Below are positions 1-10,135 of a stretch of 64,000 nucleotides of DNA, in pieces. This DNA comes from Diphasiastrum complanatum (lineage: Eukaryota > Streptophyta > Lycopodiopsida > Lycopodiales > Lycopodiaceae). Made by a program: the position numbers and the translations under genes. Position 1 is the stretch's first letter, and each line of letters begins with the position of its first letter. The stretch covers positions 43,957,054 through 44,021,053 of the forward strand of contig CM055109.1 in NCBI GenBank assembly GCA_029204225.1, in the 5' to 3' direction. The notes under the pieces are model-generated. The model was not told the origin of the DNA. It saw only the letters and a program-made list of their open reading frames with translations, and searched no databases.

Positions 1-34
<34 letters not shown>
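1..34. repeat. (TG)n microsatellite
   Basis: The first 34 bases are a pure TG dinucleotide run, followed by a looser TGTG/GCATG-rich stretch to about 75. It is cut by the window edge, so its true length is unknown. Confidence 0.97.
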
Positions 35-35
<1 letters not shown>

Positions 36-75
36 CATGCATGTGTGGCATGTGTGCGTGCATGTGTGTGCATAT

Positions 76-710
76 ATGAAATTTTTAAAAAGTAGTATAT
101 GTAAAGTTTATGCTTTTGAGTATGTGTTTAAACCCATTTGTCGAGGATAAAACTCATCAGGAAAATAAGACTATATGTTGCAACATAGGAAATAATACTA
201 GAAGAAAAACAAGAGGAGACGAAGAGAGAAAAAGATTAATAGAATAGAATGTTAAAATGGGCTACCAAAAAACACATGAAATATTTTTTTATATGGTATA
301 TATGAATATACCAAAGAAAGCTATCACCTAGACACTATCATCCCACAAATAATCAGTGTAACGATCACGTTTTTTTAACATTTAAAGTTATGAGGGAGGA
401 AATTTGTATTTAATAGAACTAAATATCATCCTTAGCAAAGATGCCATCCATTCAATGGTATGAATAATGTAGAGCAACTATCTTTTTCGTAGATTATTTG
501 GGTAAGAACTAACATGTCAAAAAAAGTGAGATTCTAGTGTTGTAAGGAATGTAAATCTTCTTGAAAAGTCATAATAATTTTTTTCAAGAATCTTATCTTA
601 ATTAACATGGAGCATATAAAGGATGATCCTATTTTTAGTGAGATTTTGTTTGGGATATTTTCTATCATGATGATCTCGTGATAAATCCAAAATTCTATCG
701 ATCTATATCT
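76..710. other. AT-rich stretch with no recognised gene
   Basis: I see no coding region or recognisable repeat here. The short open frames lack any family motif. This is the flank into which the 13-kb gypsy element inserted; it continues, after the second copy of the target site, at 13780. Confidence 0.6.
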
Positions 711-715
711 TAAGA
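711..715. repeat. Target-site duplication, left copy
   Basis: TAAGA directly before the left LTR. The identical pentamer occupies 13775-13779 directly after the right LTR, which fixes both ends of the 13-kb gypsy element. Confidence 0.93.
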
Positions 716-1814
716 TGTTCACTTATTCACTGAATCTGTGAACACGTTCTTCTCTTTTTGCTACTTATCTCTCTTGGATTACCTCTGTCGTTATGGTTCT
801 TTTCTGATTATTCTTCTTACTAGAACGTTTGCAGAGCAGAAGCAATATTCAAGGATGCATTACGTATTTCCCAGCCTGTCAGTGGGTAACTCAAATCCGA
901 TACTCAGCTACATGCATACACTAGCCATGCAACCATCTACAGCTCAAATAGATCAGGATTCAGCACAGAGAGCGATCCTATTACTAAATACTGAATCAAA
1001 GAACAGTCAAGAACTAGAATAGCTACTGAAACCAAAACCAGATTCAAGAACAAGAAACAAGATTCCTAACAGCATTTAAAAATCTAGGAATCAAGAAACA
1101 TATATTACTTGAGGCCTAAATTATCCAAGAACATCAAGAACTAGAATGTCAAGGCTATGCAAGATTTACACCACATTTCCAGCCTCTATAGTTTACTTGA
1201 ATGCTGATTTCTACAAGATTCCACAAGCAAGAATTGAAGCTAATCCACAACTAAGCAAGAACAAGAAACAAGAATCTAGTTAATTCACAAGCAAGAAATC
1301 AAGCATGCTCATAGAAATATCACTCAAGATCATTGCCATGAACAAGGAACTTAGTGATCTTCAAGAACTCGTGGAGGATCCTCTTTATTAGTTCAAGAGA
1401 ACTTGAAAATACAATCAAAAGCTCCCTCACAAGAGAGAGGGGCCCTTAAATAAGCAAGAAGGCTGCCCATGTGGAGCCCATGTGACAACTCCACTAAATT
1501 AGAAATTACATGTGGAATTTGCCCTTCCACTAGAGATCACCATCAAAAGGTGGCTTGCTCTTACTATTTTAAGGGGGTCTACATTTATTACGACTATTTA
1601 AGAAAATGTTACTAGCTCCTACATGGTCATTCCTTCTTTGGGATACACCACGTAGGCTCACATAATTAATCACTATCTGCCTAGCTAGTATTTCCTTGGC
1701 TCTCACGCTCGGCTCTCAGCTTCTTCTGCTCTCTTCCTTCTGAGACCTCCTTGGTCATGGGTGAGAGATAACTTGTGTCTTCAGCTTGGCTCGGCACTAG
1801 ATAATCGGCTAACA
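716..1814 (-). repeat. 3' LTR of the 13-kb gypsy element (1099 bp)
   Basis: This LTR matches 12860-13774 along its length. On the minus strand it begins TGTTAGCCGATT and ends GTGAACA. It keeps about 171 bp (near 1438-1608) that the other LTR has lost. That block contains a TATA-like CTTATTTAAGG on the minus strand (1444-1454). An AATAAA on the minus strand lies at 1384-1389. A minus-strand purine-rich GGTGGATAA abuts the LTR at 1815-1823 and is the likely polypurine tract; a clearer version precedes the related LTR at 32046. Confidence 0.93.
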
Positions 1815-1971
1815 TTATCCACCGCTAATATGTTGCAGGACCCACTGCAACACCGGTGATGTCTTCCGCTTGGCACTTGAAAAAGTGTGGATTTTCGTTC
1901 GCTTTCGTAAAACCAGGTGCTTATTATCTGCAAAATTTATTCGCCAAAATTGGAAGTCCCTCAATGGGCCG

Positions 1972-2331
1972 CTACATACCAGTCATCTTGAGCACTTCTT
2001 GTGAATCCTGTTCGCGTCGTCGTCGCGCCGTCTGCTTTCGCTCGCTCATCTTCCGGCCCAGGGCTTCAAAAACTTGGAAGCGGAGCTTACTTCCGAAATT
2101 AAGGGCCCCCAGATATTCTCTTATTTTTTCTATGAAGCCCATTTCCTGCCAGTCTTCCACCATGGTCACATAGCGTGATGACATGAAGGCCGCTCTGTAT
2201 AGTCTGGCCAATTCTTCTGACTGGAGGGCTGTGTTTGGATTGATCCTAGTGAGATCCAAACCTCGATCCCAAAAACATTCTTGCTGCATCAGGAAGGCCA
2301 TGGATCTGCAATACTCGGCACTTTCCTGCAC
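1972..2331 (-). pseudogene. Conserved C-terminal segment of the accessory ORF
   Basis: Open 119-codon stretch on the minus strand with AFMSSRYVTMVEDWQEMGF, EKIREYLGALNFGSKLRF and FEALGRKMSERKQTARRRRE, so a likely helical domain with a strongly basic end. The plus-strand copy at 31570-31880 keeps these blocks almost unchanged, which makes this the best conserved part of the extra region. No known domain comes to mind. Confidence 0.65.
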
Positions 2332-3423
2332 GCAGAGATCAACACTGGACTTGTATTTGTGCCCGAAGTCTAGTAACTATAGCCTCAGATCATCCGGGGA
2401 GGTTCTCTCTGTAATTCCCGGAATGACTGGCCAGTTTACTAACTCTACTTGAGGCTTTTCCACCGGCCATGGGTTTCTGCATTTGAGCGGCATGTAAAAA
2501 GGATCCACTCGCTTCCATGCCGGTGCCCTCAAATATTCCTGGAGTCACCTGCTATCCTTCAGGACTTTGCTCCGCCATTCTGGCTGCGGTTGTAGTGCGG
2601 CAACGATCTCGGCCCTGGTGGAGTATTGTCTTTGATCGATGTCTTATTTGCCGCCCCTCATATTGGGAGGGTATTTTCTTTCAAATCACTCGGATTCCCT
2701 TGTATCTGCCAGTTTACTTCTAGGCCAGGTAGGAGAAATTGTCCTACGCGACTGGGGCGGCCTTGCCAGATAATCATCAAGGGCCTTGGTGCCCGTGTCT
2801 TTCTCTTTTGCTCGCTCGCTTGTTGATGGCTCACCTGCACCCGTGTCTGGCCTGGGCGAGAATCTTCTTGTCTCCAGTCGATCAGCCAGGAAGTCATCAT
2901 CGGCCCCAATGTCTGTGTTAGTTTCCGGGAGGTTGGGGATGGAGTGATCTGGGGAGAGAGGTGCGGAGGTGAACGATTTAGGAGGAGGCGAAAATAATAA
3001 GTTATACGCAGCACCGGAGGAGTGGAGTTGTTGGAGGAACTCGTCCCGTCGGGCTTTGTGGGTGTCAGCTGGACCTTTTGATGGGCCCATTATTTGACTA
3101 GGAGGTGATGAAGAAAGGGGAGATGGAAGAATTGGGTAAGTTAGAATGAATGTTTCACAGAAATTAAATGCGGAGTAGGAGGAAGGGTTAAAGGTGGGAG
3201 GGGGTCGGTGAAAGCTCATGGAAGCAGCACCGGATCTCTGGCCACCCGATCCTGAGCTACCGTGTGATCGGTGGATTTGCCCATCCCGATTCCCTACTCT
3301 ATCATTCCCATCATCGTCCCGTGGCTTCGTTACGTGAGCACCTGCTTGGGCCTTGCACGCCGTGTCTCATAATTGGTTCACCTTGTCCAAGACTTGCTGT
3401 AGGGCCTCCGTTGTTTCTTCAAG

Positions 3424-3852
3424 CTACTTCTGGGACTCCAGGATGATCTTCTCTTGTTTCGCCATAATGTTTTCAAAATTCTTTTTATCGGCCTCTCGCT
3501 CTTGGATCAATCTTATGTATTTCTCCATCTGGATGGCTGAGGCCTGTGGGGCCTGGATTTGAATGTCCTCGGGCTTGACTGGAGGAGCATTGACTCTCAT
3601 TGCACCCGATGATCCGTCTCGTACTTGGTCGATTTGGACCATCTGGTGCTTCAATTGCTGCTGGACCTCTTCCAAGGTGGTTTTCTGCCCGGCCATTACG
3701 GATCTGCTTTCTACTGTCTCTTTTTCTTTTTCTTTGGCCATCCTTTGATATCTTGCAATCTCTTGGTCTTGATGTTGGACCTTGCTTTCTAGAACTTGAT
3801 GTTGGCTCACCAACCAATGCATGTGGTAGCTCGTTTCGGATAGGCCAATCAT
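3424..3852 (-). pseudogene. Coiled-coil segment of the accessory ORF
   Basis: An open 142-codon stretch on the minus strand, rich in Glu, Gln, Lys and Arg. The pattern is that of a long coiled coil: SQHQVLESKVQHQDQEIARY, then KEKEKETVESR, and LIQEREADKKNFENIMAKQE near its end. It is part of the broken accessory reading frame. Its first 35 residues reappear at 31367-31477 with conservative changes. Role unknown; coiled coils commonly mediate self-assembly. Confidence 0.6.
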
Positions 3853-5366
3853 TAAGCGTTGGCTGCTTTAGTGAGCTTTTCAGGGTTAGAGAGGGTTGGG
3901 TACTGATCTGGGGTGTAGGATGGTGAGGCTAGACCAAAAAATAGGCATGGTGTTAGAACTGAAGATGGAGGTGGAGGTGGAGGTGGAAGTGGAGATGGAG
4001 GTGTCTGACTTCTTCCTGGCTGCTTCCTCTTTTCTGGTTCGTCGTTGCTTATCTCCATCAAGTCCGCAGCATCAAAATATTGAGATGTGTCCAATATGTG
4101 GACTTGCTGGGCCTGGGCTGTTCCCGTTTCTTGGGGACTGGATATCCCCACTCCTGCGCCCCCCCCAAAAAAACTTGTGCCAGTGGCGATGTTGGTGGCA
4201 TTGGCGTTGTAATCAGTGTGGGTGGGGTAGTGGCCTCATCTGGCTGACTTGGGACTTGAGGTACTATCGTGTCAGGTGCCAGTGTGGATGTAGTTGCTCC
4301 ATCACCCCCGTCGATGACATGTGAGGGTGACGAGTGTTGTTGTGATGCTGTGGACGAGCTGCCACCATCTGACGTGGAACCATGTGAAACTGATCCCATC
4401 GGTGATGTGCTCCCAGCTTGAAGCTTCCCTTGTCTTTGTTGTTGCCGTGTTCCTGGCAACTGAGCCCTTGAGATATCTGCATGTGGAGCTCCGGAGGTTG
4501 CAGCTGCTTGTGGATTCTGGGGTGGGCTTCTTGGCTTGTGTACCAGAGGGAGGATACTGGTATTGACTCGTTTGGCCTGGGACCCTGATGGTGAAGTTGT
4601 CCGTGCACGCTTGGGCTTCTTGTGTTCAATGGGAATATCTCATGCCTTGTCCACAAGCTGCAGTTGTTGTTGGAGCTTTGGCCCGTTTTGTACTTGGTGT
4701 AGAGTGATATCTATCATCAAATATTCTAATATCGTGATAGGTTGCTTGTGCTTAATGCACTCATGAAGACAATTCGAAACAAACTGTGCCCAATCATAGA
4801 GGTTCTGGGCATGCAGTCGTGAATCTGCCAACATGTGAAACAGGGACATGGGTACCCGCAGCACTTTCATTCGAGGCTTCTGTGTACATCTGGTGATATA
4901 TGCACATGCTGCTTGAGGTTATTTGTTGTTGATTGCTTCCAGCTTGTACCCATCATTGTTCTTCCACTTGGTCACAGAGGGATCAATAGATTTGAAATAT
5001 GTCGTTTGCTCTATCTTCTAGAGTGTCTTTGTGACAGTGTTTGGCACTCATGGGAAACTATAAGGTTGCAAGTCAGCTGCCGCAAAGGATACATTATAGA
5101 CATAATTCCTGATACGGGGAACTATGATCTGACATGATCTTGCCGTGGTATGATAATTTGCATATGCCATGTGTACCAGATAGGGGCTTTGATAACCTGT
5201 CAAGACAAGGATCTGAAATTCGATTTCCTTGAAGAAGGACTCCGCCTGCTGGTACCAGGTCTGCATCTCTGTAAGGTCAAGCTTGCACAGCTGGATGTCG
5301 AGCTTGTTTGCTTCGGGATCATCTGAACTGGAACTGGGATTGGACTTGGAGGGATCTGGAAAAACT

Positions 5367-5525
5367 GCTTCGGTTGAGATGGAAAAGGTTGGGCTCCGGT
5401 TGAGATCTGATGGAGTGGCTTCGGTTGAGATGGGAAAGGTTGGGCTCCGATTGAGATCTGATGGAGTGGCTTCGGTTGGTTGGGCTCCGGTTGAGATCTG
5501 ATGGAGTGGCTTCGGTTGAGATGGG
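5367..5525 (-). repeat. 51-bp tandem repeat, about three copies
   Basis: Units of about 51 bp starting GCTTCGGTTGAGATGG and ending GATCTGATGGAGTG repeat three times, one with an internal loss, then break off. They use the same GGTTGAGAT core as the 25-bp array but at a longer period. Confidence 0.88.
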
Positions 5526-6149
5526 AAGTGGTGGTGCAGAATGGTTCGGAAAGTGTGGGGGAAGGGATGTATGAACGAGTTTGGAAAGGGAGTTATGTGG
5601 AAGATGGTTGTGTTGTGTAGAGCGGTGTGGGTGATGAAGTAAAGGTGGGTGAACAGAGTGAGGTTGAGTGAAGAAGATGGCGAGTGGAATAGGAGGAAGT
5701 GGAGGTGTTTGACAATGTTTTTAATGTTATGGATATGTATCTGTCAGGGATGAAGCAGGTTGAAGGTGTATGGTGTGTGATTGTGATTGTAGGACGTTCA
5801 ATAGTGTGACAGGAGCGTGATAAGTGCTCGTCTGACACTACCCCTCAGCATGCAAAACTTGAGATTGAAGGTATTTTGCTGGCGACGTTTGTGTTGAAGA
5901 TTTCGGTGATGGCGCTCATAAGGGAGTGATAACGATGGGAAGATAGTGTGAAGATGATGACGGACGGATTGAATGGTCGAGCGCCAGGATCGGTGTCAAG
6001 AGCAGGAAGATCGCCGCAGATCGTCGCTAGAAAACGCTTTAGCTTCGCACTTCGCTGAGGTGCGAATGGCTTCGGTGAGAGGGCATTTATTGTCGCCGTC
6101 GTCTGGTTGCAAGGAAGATGGGACGTGCTGGTTCGTAAAATTTGAATGT

Positions 6150-6480
6150 ATGTCCTTCGGTCGAGATTCGAAATGAATGCTCTGGTTGAGATCTCACAGA
6201 ACTGCTCCGGTCGAGATTCGAAAGAAGGCTCTGGTCGAGATCTGAAGGGACTGCTTCGGTCGAGATTCGAAGGAAGGCTCCGGTCGAGATCTGAAGGGAC
6301 TGCTTCGGTCGAGATCTGACTAAACTGCTTCGGTCGAGATCTGACTAAATCGCTTCGGTCGAGATCTGAAGGGACTGCTTTGGTCGAGATCTGATTAAAC
6401 TACTTCGGTCGAGATCTGAAGGGACTGCTTCAGTCAAGATCTGACTAAACCGCTTCGGTCGAGATCTGACAGAACTGTCA
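6150..6480 (-). repeat. Tandem array of CTTCGGTCGAGATCTGA units
   Basis: Thirteen copies of a GGTCGAGAT core occur at roughly 25-bp spacing between integrase and the accessory region. Most carry the longer unit GCTTCGGTCGAGATCTGA with a GAAGGGACT or CTAAACT spacer. Many units contain the BglII-like palindrome AGATCT. The core is the one found in the leader array at 12160-12750. Confidence 0.92.
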
Positions 6481-6864
6481 TGATGCATAAATGGACCTGT
6501 TTGATGCAAGTGAAGAACTCCAAGGAAAATAGGACTATAGCTCACAGTAGAAGTTCTTATAAAAGAGGTGTATCTCGAGGAATGTTGGTTATCCTGAGAT
6601 ACCAGTGAGACAGAGATAAGGTGGCCGAAGTGTGAGAATGATTTCTTAAGAAATAGCCGATCAGTTGTCGATCTAGAACACCCATGACCACGAGTATGAA
6701 CAAAAGAAAGAAAGAAAAGAAAAAAAAGAGATGCATAGAATGTACATAGGTAATGATATGAAGTATAAACAAGAAACAAGGTGAACAATAGGCAAGATGT
6801 ACAAGGAAAGGAAATAACTTTTTTTTTTTTTAAAGAAAAAGATCCTAAATTGGGTCAACAAAGA

Positions 6865-8045
6865 ACAACTCTTCGTAGTACCGCCGTAGACAACCACCGT
6901 TTACGACAGTGTCTAGGAGCGTCCCGTCAAGTGTTTGTAACTGGACTGCACCATTAGAAAATATTTTGTTAATAACGTATGGCCCTTCACTTCTGAACTT
7001 CAACTTGTCGGGGTGCTTCTTTGATGTATAAAGAAGTACCTGGCACCCTAAATGTAAATCTTTATTGCGCAGGTGACGGTCATGTCAGGCTTTTTGGCGT
7101 CGTTTGTTAACTAGTTGTGCGTGATAAGATATTAGTCTTGTCTCGCATAACTGGGCTAGCGTAAATAGCCTGGTTTTGACTTGTTGTTTGATGAAAGCTT
7201 TTTCGTAGAGATCTGTTAAAAAAGCCTCCGTAACTCGTAGTGAAGGTACTAAGAATTCTATGGGCATTACCGCTTCTTGACCGTATACTAAGTGGAAAGG
7301 GGTTACCCACCAGTGGCTTTCTTTGGGGTGGTGTGGTAAGCCCAGATAGCTGAGAAAAAATTTGTTTCCCAATCAGAGCGACTGGTTTCAACTATCTTGG
7401 TTAGAATCTTACAGATCGTCTTGTTAGTTGATTCAGCCTGGCCATTACACTTAGGATAGTATGGTGTACCTTTTCTGTGAACGACAAGATAATGGCGTAG
7501 GAGATTATCAACGACAACATTTAAAAAATGCGTGCCACGATCAGTAACAAGCTCCATGGGACAGCCAAAACGGGTAATAATGTTTTCATAAAGAAAACGT
7601 GCAACTGTTTTTGCGTTGGCGTCCTTTGTTGCTCGGGCCTCTACCCACTTAGTGGCGTAATCTGTGGCTATGAGGATGTATTGAGCTTGGGTATGTTTGA
7701 CTGCTGGACTAATGGGTCCAACAAAGTCAATCCCCCACTTATGGAAGGCTTCGCCTTTTATAATGGGAGTCAATGGTGTGAAGTCTGCTTTGGTATTTTG
7801 CTTTGCTCTTTGACAGACATCACATGCTTTAATGACAGCAAATGTGTCTTAAACAAAGATGGCCACCACAATCCTGCTCGAAGGATAATCCTTGCTGTGG
7901 TTTCAGTAGAAAAGTGGCCACCTCCGATGCCCTCATGAGCCTGGGATACTATCGGTCGTATCTCAGATTCATAGGCACATCATCGAATAATACCGTCAAC
8001 GCCCCTTTTATAAAGTTGTCCCGCAATTAACTGAAAGGGCGCTGC
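6865..8045 (-). pseudogene. gypsy integrase
   Basis: Integrase inserts the cDNA into the host genome. On the minus strand a zinc-binding HHCC region (HEGIGGGHFS near 7940, a damaged C-x2-C near 7815) leads to the DDE core in the open frame 7773-7303. The core has GIDFVGP (first Asp, about 7740), TDRGTHFLN (second Asp, about 7530) and NGQAESTNK (Glu, about 7430). A frameshift near 7310 separates it from the C-terminal part: WVTPFHLVYGQEAV, then a chromatin-distal region rich in basic and hydrophobic residues that ends near 6865. All three acidic residues are still present, so the damage is in continuity rather than chemistry. Confidence 0.88.
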
Positions 8046-8050
8046 TTTTA

Positions 8051-9263
8051 TTAAGAATTTTTTTTTTTCATTGTACACATGTCTTCTTTTAGTCGGCCTG
8101 TTGTGAGGAACTGAGTGATCTCCTCAGCCCATAGGGGTGTGGCATCGATCTGAAAAAGGCATGCATCAGGAAAATCATCGTTGATTGGTGCAGTTGCTTT
8201 TTCAGCACTTGGTAGTCTGGAGAGGTGATCCGCCATGAAATGTTGGGACCCTTTCCAAACGACTATACGGAAATTAAATTCCTCCAAAATTAGTAGCCAT
8301 CGAGCTATTCGTCTCATCTTACAGGACTTATTAACGATATATAGGAGTGCTTGATGGTCTGTGTAGAAAGCAAAGGTCTGGCCTAATAAATAATGTCATA
8401 GTTGTTGTACCGCATAGACCATTGCCAATGCTTCTCTCTCGGTAGTGGTATAGTTGACTTCAACAGGCACCAGTTGTCTGCTTAAGAAAGGTATGGGAAA
8501 GTCCTTGCCATACTCGTTTGGTTGTGCAAGAAGACCCCCAATGGCATACTTACTTGCGTCAGTATGCACATGGAATTCTGTCGTGTAATTTGGCGAGTGG
8601 AGTATGGGAGCCGTTGTGAGTGCTGTCTTCAACTCCTCAAAGGCCTTAATTCGTTCTTCGGTCCAGCGAGGATCTACCACAACTAAATAAATGACGTGCC
8701 TTGCCGGCATAGTCGATTATAAAGATGCGATAATAGTTACCCCGTGGGTGACCCATATTTGGCATTTATCAGGGTTTAGTGAGATGCTGAACCTACAACA
8801 ACGAATGAAGATTTTCTCCAAGGCGTCTAGGTGCGTAGCAGCGGAAGAATGTACACCTAGATCGTCGAGATAAATCTCCATGATCGGGATACACGTCCCA
8901 AGTATATACTTTGGTTTTGGGCCTATATGCTTGTGTGTTTGGTACTTTGGATGTTAGTTGGACCTGAGCCAACGGTCCTGGTGACTTGATCTCCTTAGGA
9001 ATGACTTTGGACGAATAACATTGAACATCTAGATAGAGGAGTACATGATCATCCGTCATTTCGACATCCTCCATGGAAAGAATACCTTCTTCCGAAACAT
9101 GGGCAGTAGAGACACTAGGTTCTCTTGGGCACCAAGCTATAGGAATGGGGTCTATCATCATGAGGGGAATGATGGGTGTGTCAATGTCCATAGAAGATGG
9201 AAGAATATCCACATCTTCTGCAGCCGTTTCGATACGACATCGATTTGAATCTGCACAGTTCAT
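8051..9263 (-). pseudogene. gypsy reverse transcriptase (truncated) and RNase H
   Basis: A linker-like frame (9263 down to about 8890) runs into the end of RT. The YLDD form of the catalytic motif sits near 8875, and the fingers and most of the palm that should precede it are missing. A stop follows near 8705, then the RNase H domain: HTDASKYAIGG (about 8560), TTEREALAMVYA (about 8425), a TGA at 8395, TDHQALLYIV (about 8350) and the closing WKGSQHFMADHLSRL (about 8225). A run of A residues on the minus strand (8055-8065) closes the frame. RNase H would remove the RNA template strand. The missing RT front means the element cannot copy itself without help. Confidence 0.85.
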
Positions 9264-9281
9264 GGTAGCTAGTGCATGACC

Positions 9282-10135
9282 TCAATTGATTATGTCCGTG
9301 GTTCGTGTATAGTGTCCTTTTGGTTGGATTGAGACACTATCTGATTCATCATATGTTGTAGATGACCAATCATTGTATACCTTGGCGGACTTGACATGAC
9401 CATTTGAGTCAACCGTGACTCGTTTATCGTGGTTGCCAAAGGTAATTTTGCTGTTCTTCCAGTCTTGGACGACATCGGCCATCTGGAGCCAGGGTGTACC
9501 AAGAAGGAGTTTATACGTATTGGCATCTTCTGGTAAGTCTAAGATGACACAATCAATGATAAACTTGACACCTGCTATTCGAACTTTGATATTTGATAAA
9601 TGACCAGCAGGGTCGATAACTCGTTGATCAGCCATACGAAGTTTATATCGTGGTTGATCGAGGGTATGAAAGCCCCATGACTTTGCCAATGACAAAGCCA
9701 TTATATTGACGCCTGATCCGCTATCGATGATAGCGGATACTGCGGATAATATTTATAGGACAAGGGTAGTGTGATGCTATTCCCCTTAGCAACACCTATA
9801 TTCATCAGATTCATAGGAATCTGAAGAATTTCAGAAATCGCTTTTGGTTTTCGCTGTTCATCAGGAATAGGAGATAGCTGAAAACTACGATGGATATAAC
9901 ATTGAAGTCCGGTGAAGGATTTGATAGCACTATGGAATGGCATGGTGAGTTGAGCTTGCAGGAGGTCTGAAAATACTTCAAGTCCCTGGAGGGATTGCTC
10001 CTTTTCGGGGATATGAGCTGATAACGGACTGTTCGTATGTTTTTCCTCTCGCAAAAATTCATTTCGAAATTCGTTGTATTGTCTTTGTTTCACTTTTGGG
10101 TCTGGGTAATCTTTTGGTGCTATGGAGGCCGTCAA
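9282..10135 (-). pseudogene. gypsy aspartic protease region
   Basis: Retropepsin-like protease that would cleave the Gag-Pol polyprotein. On the minus strand a linker (10135-9745) leads, after a frameshift near 9740, into IIDSGSGVNIMALSLAK, which holds the DSG active-site motif. After it come a second conserved ILDLPED...LLLGTPWLQ block (about 9470-9560) and an open end at 9282. The same segment with an intact DSGSDIN motif is found on the plus strand at 59400-59919. The frameshift just before the active site means this copy cannot be made as one Gag-Pol chain. Confidence 0.85.

Larger units (their letters stand above)
1830..5345 (-). pseudogene. Accessory ORF region between integrase and 3' LTR
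   Basis: Downstream of integrase and in the same direction lies about 3.5 kb of coding-like sequence broken by stops and frameshifts. In minus-strand order: a serine/acid-rich start (5340-5270); a segment with EMQTWYQQAESFF and YVYNVSFAAADLQPYSFP (5266-5048); a segment with LFHMLADSRLHAQNLYDWAQF (4870-4640, shown in part); a long Pro/Gln/Ser/Thr-rich stretch with a Pro9 run (4640-3900); a coiled coil (3852-3424); a second Pro/Ser-rich stretch (3219-2686); and a conserved globular segment (2500-1835) reaching within about 20 bp of the LTR. I recognise no family. It is not an integrase, RT or obvious membrane (env-like) protein. A copy at 31300-32040 preserves its two ends, so it belongs to the element family and is not a random capture by this copy. 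N-terminal boundary and start codon are not clear. Confidence 0.6.

Noticed and set aside
5593-5838. 81-codon Ser/Thr-rich minus-strand frame upstream of the accessory region
   Set aside because: Low-complexity frame with no counterpart in the second copy. It could be an N-terminal part of the extra protein, but nothing in the sequence supports it.
6150-6480. Regular repeats resembling a CRISPR array
   Set aside because: Units are degenerate, spacers are themselves repeats of a few types, there are no cas genes and the context is a plant retrotransposon.
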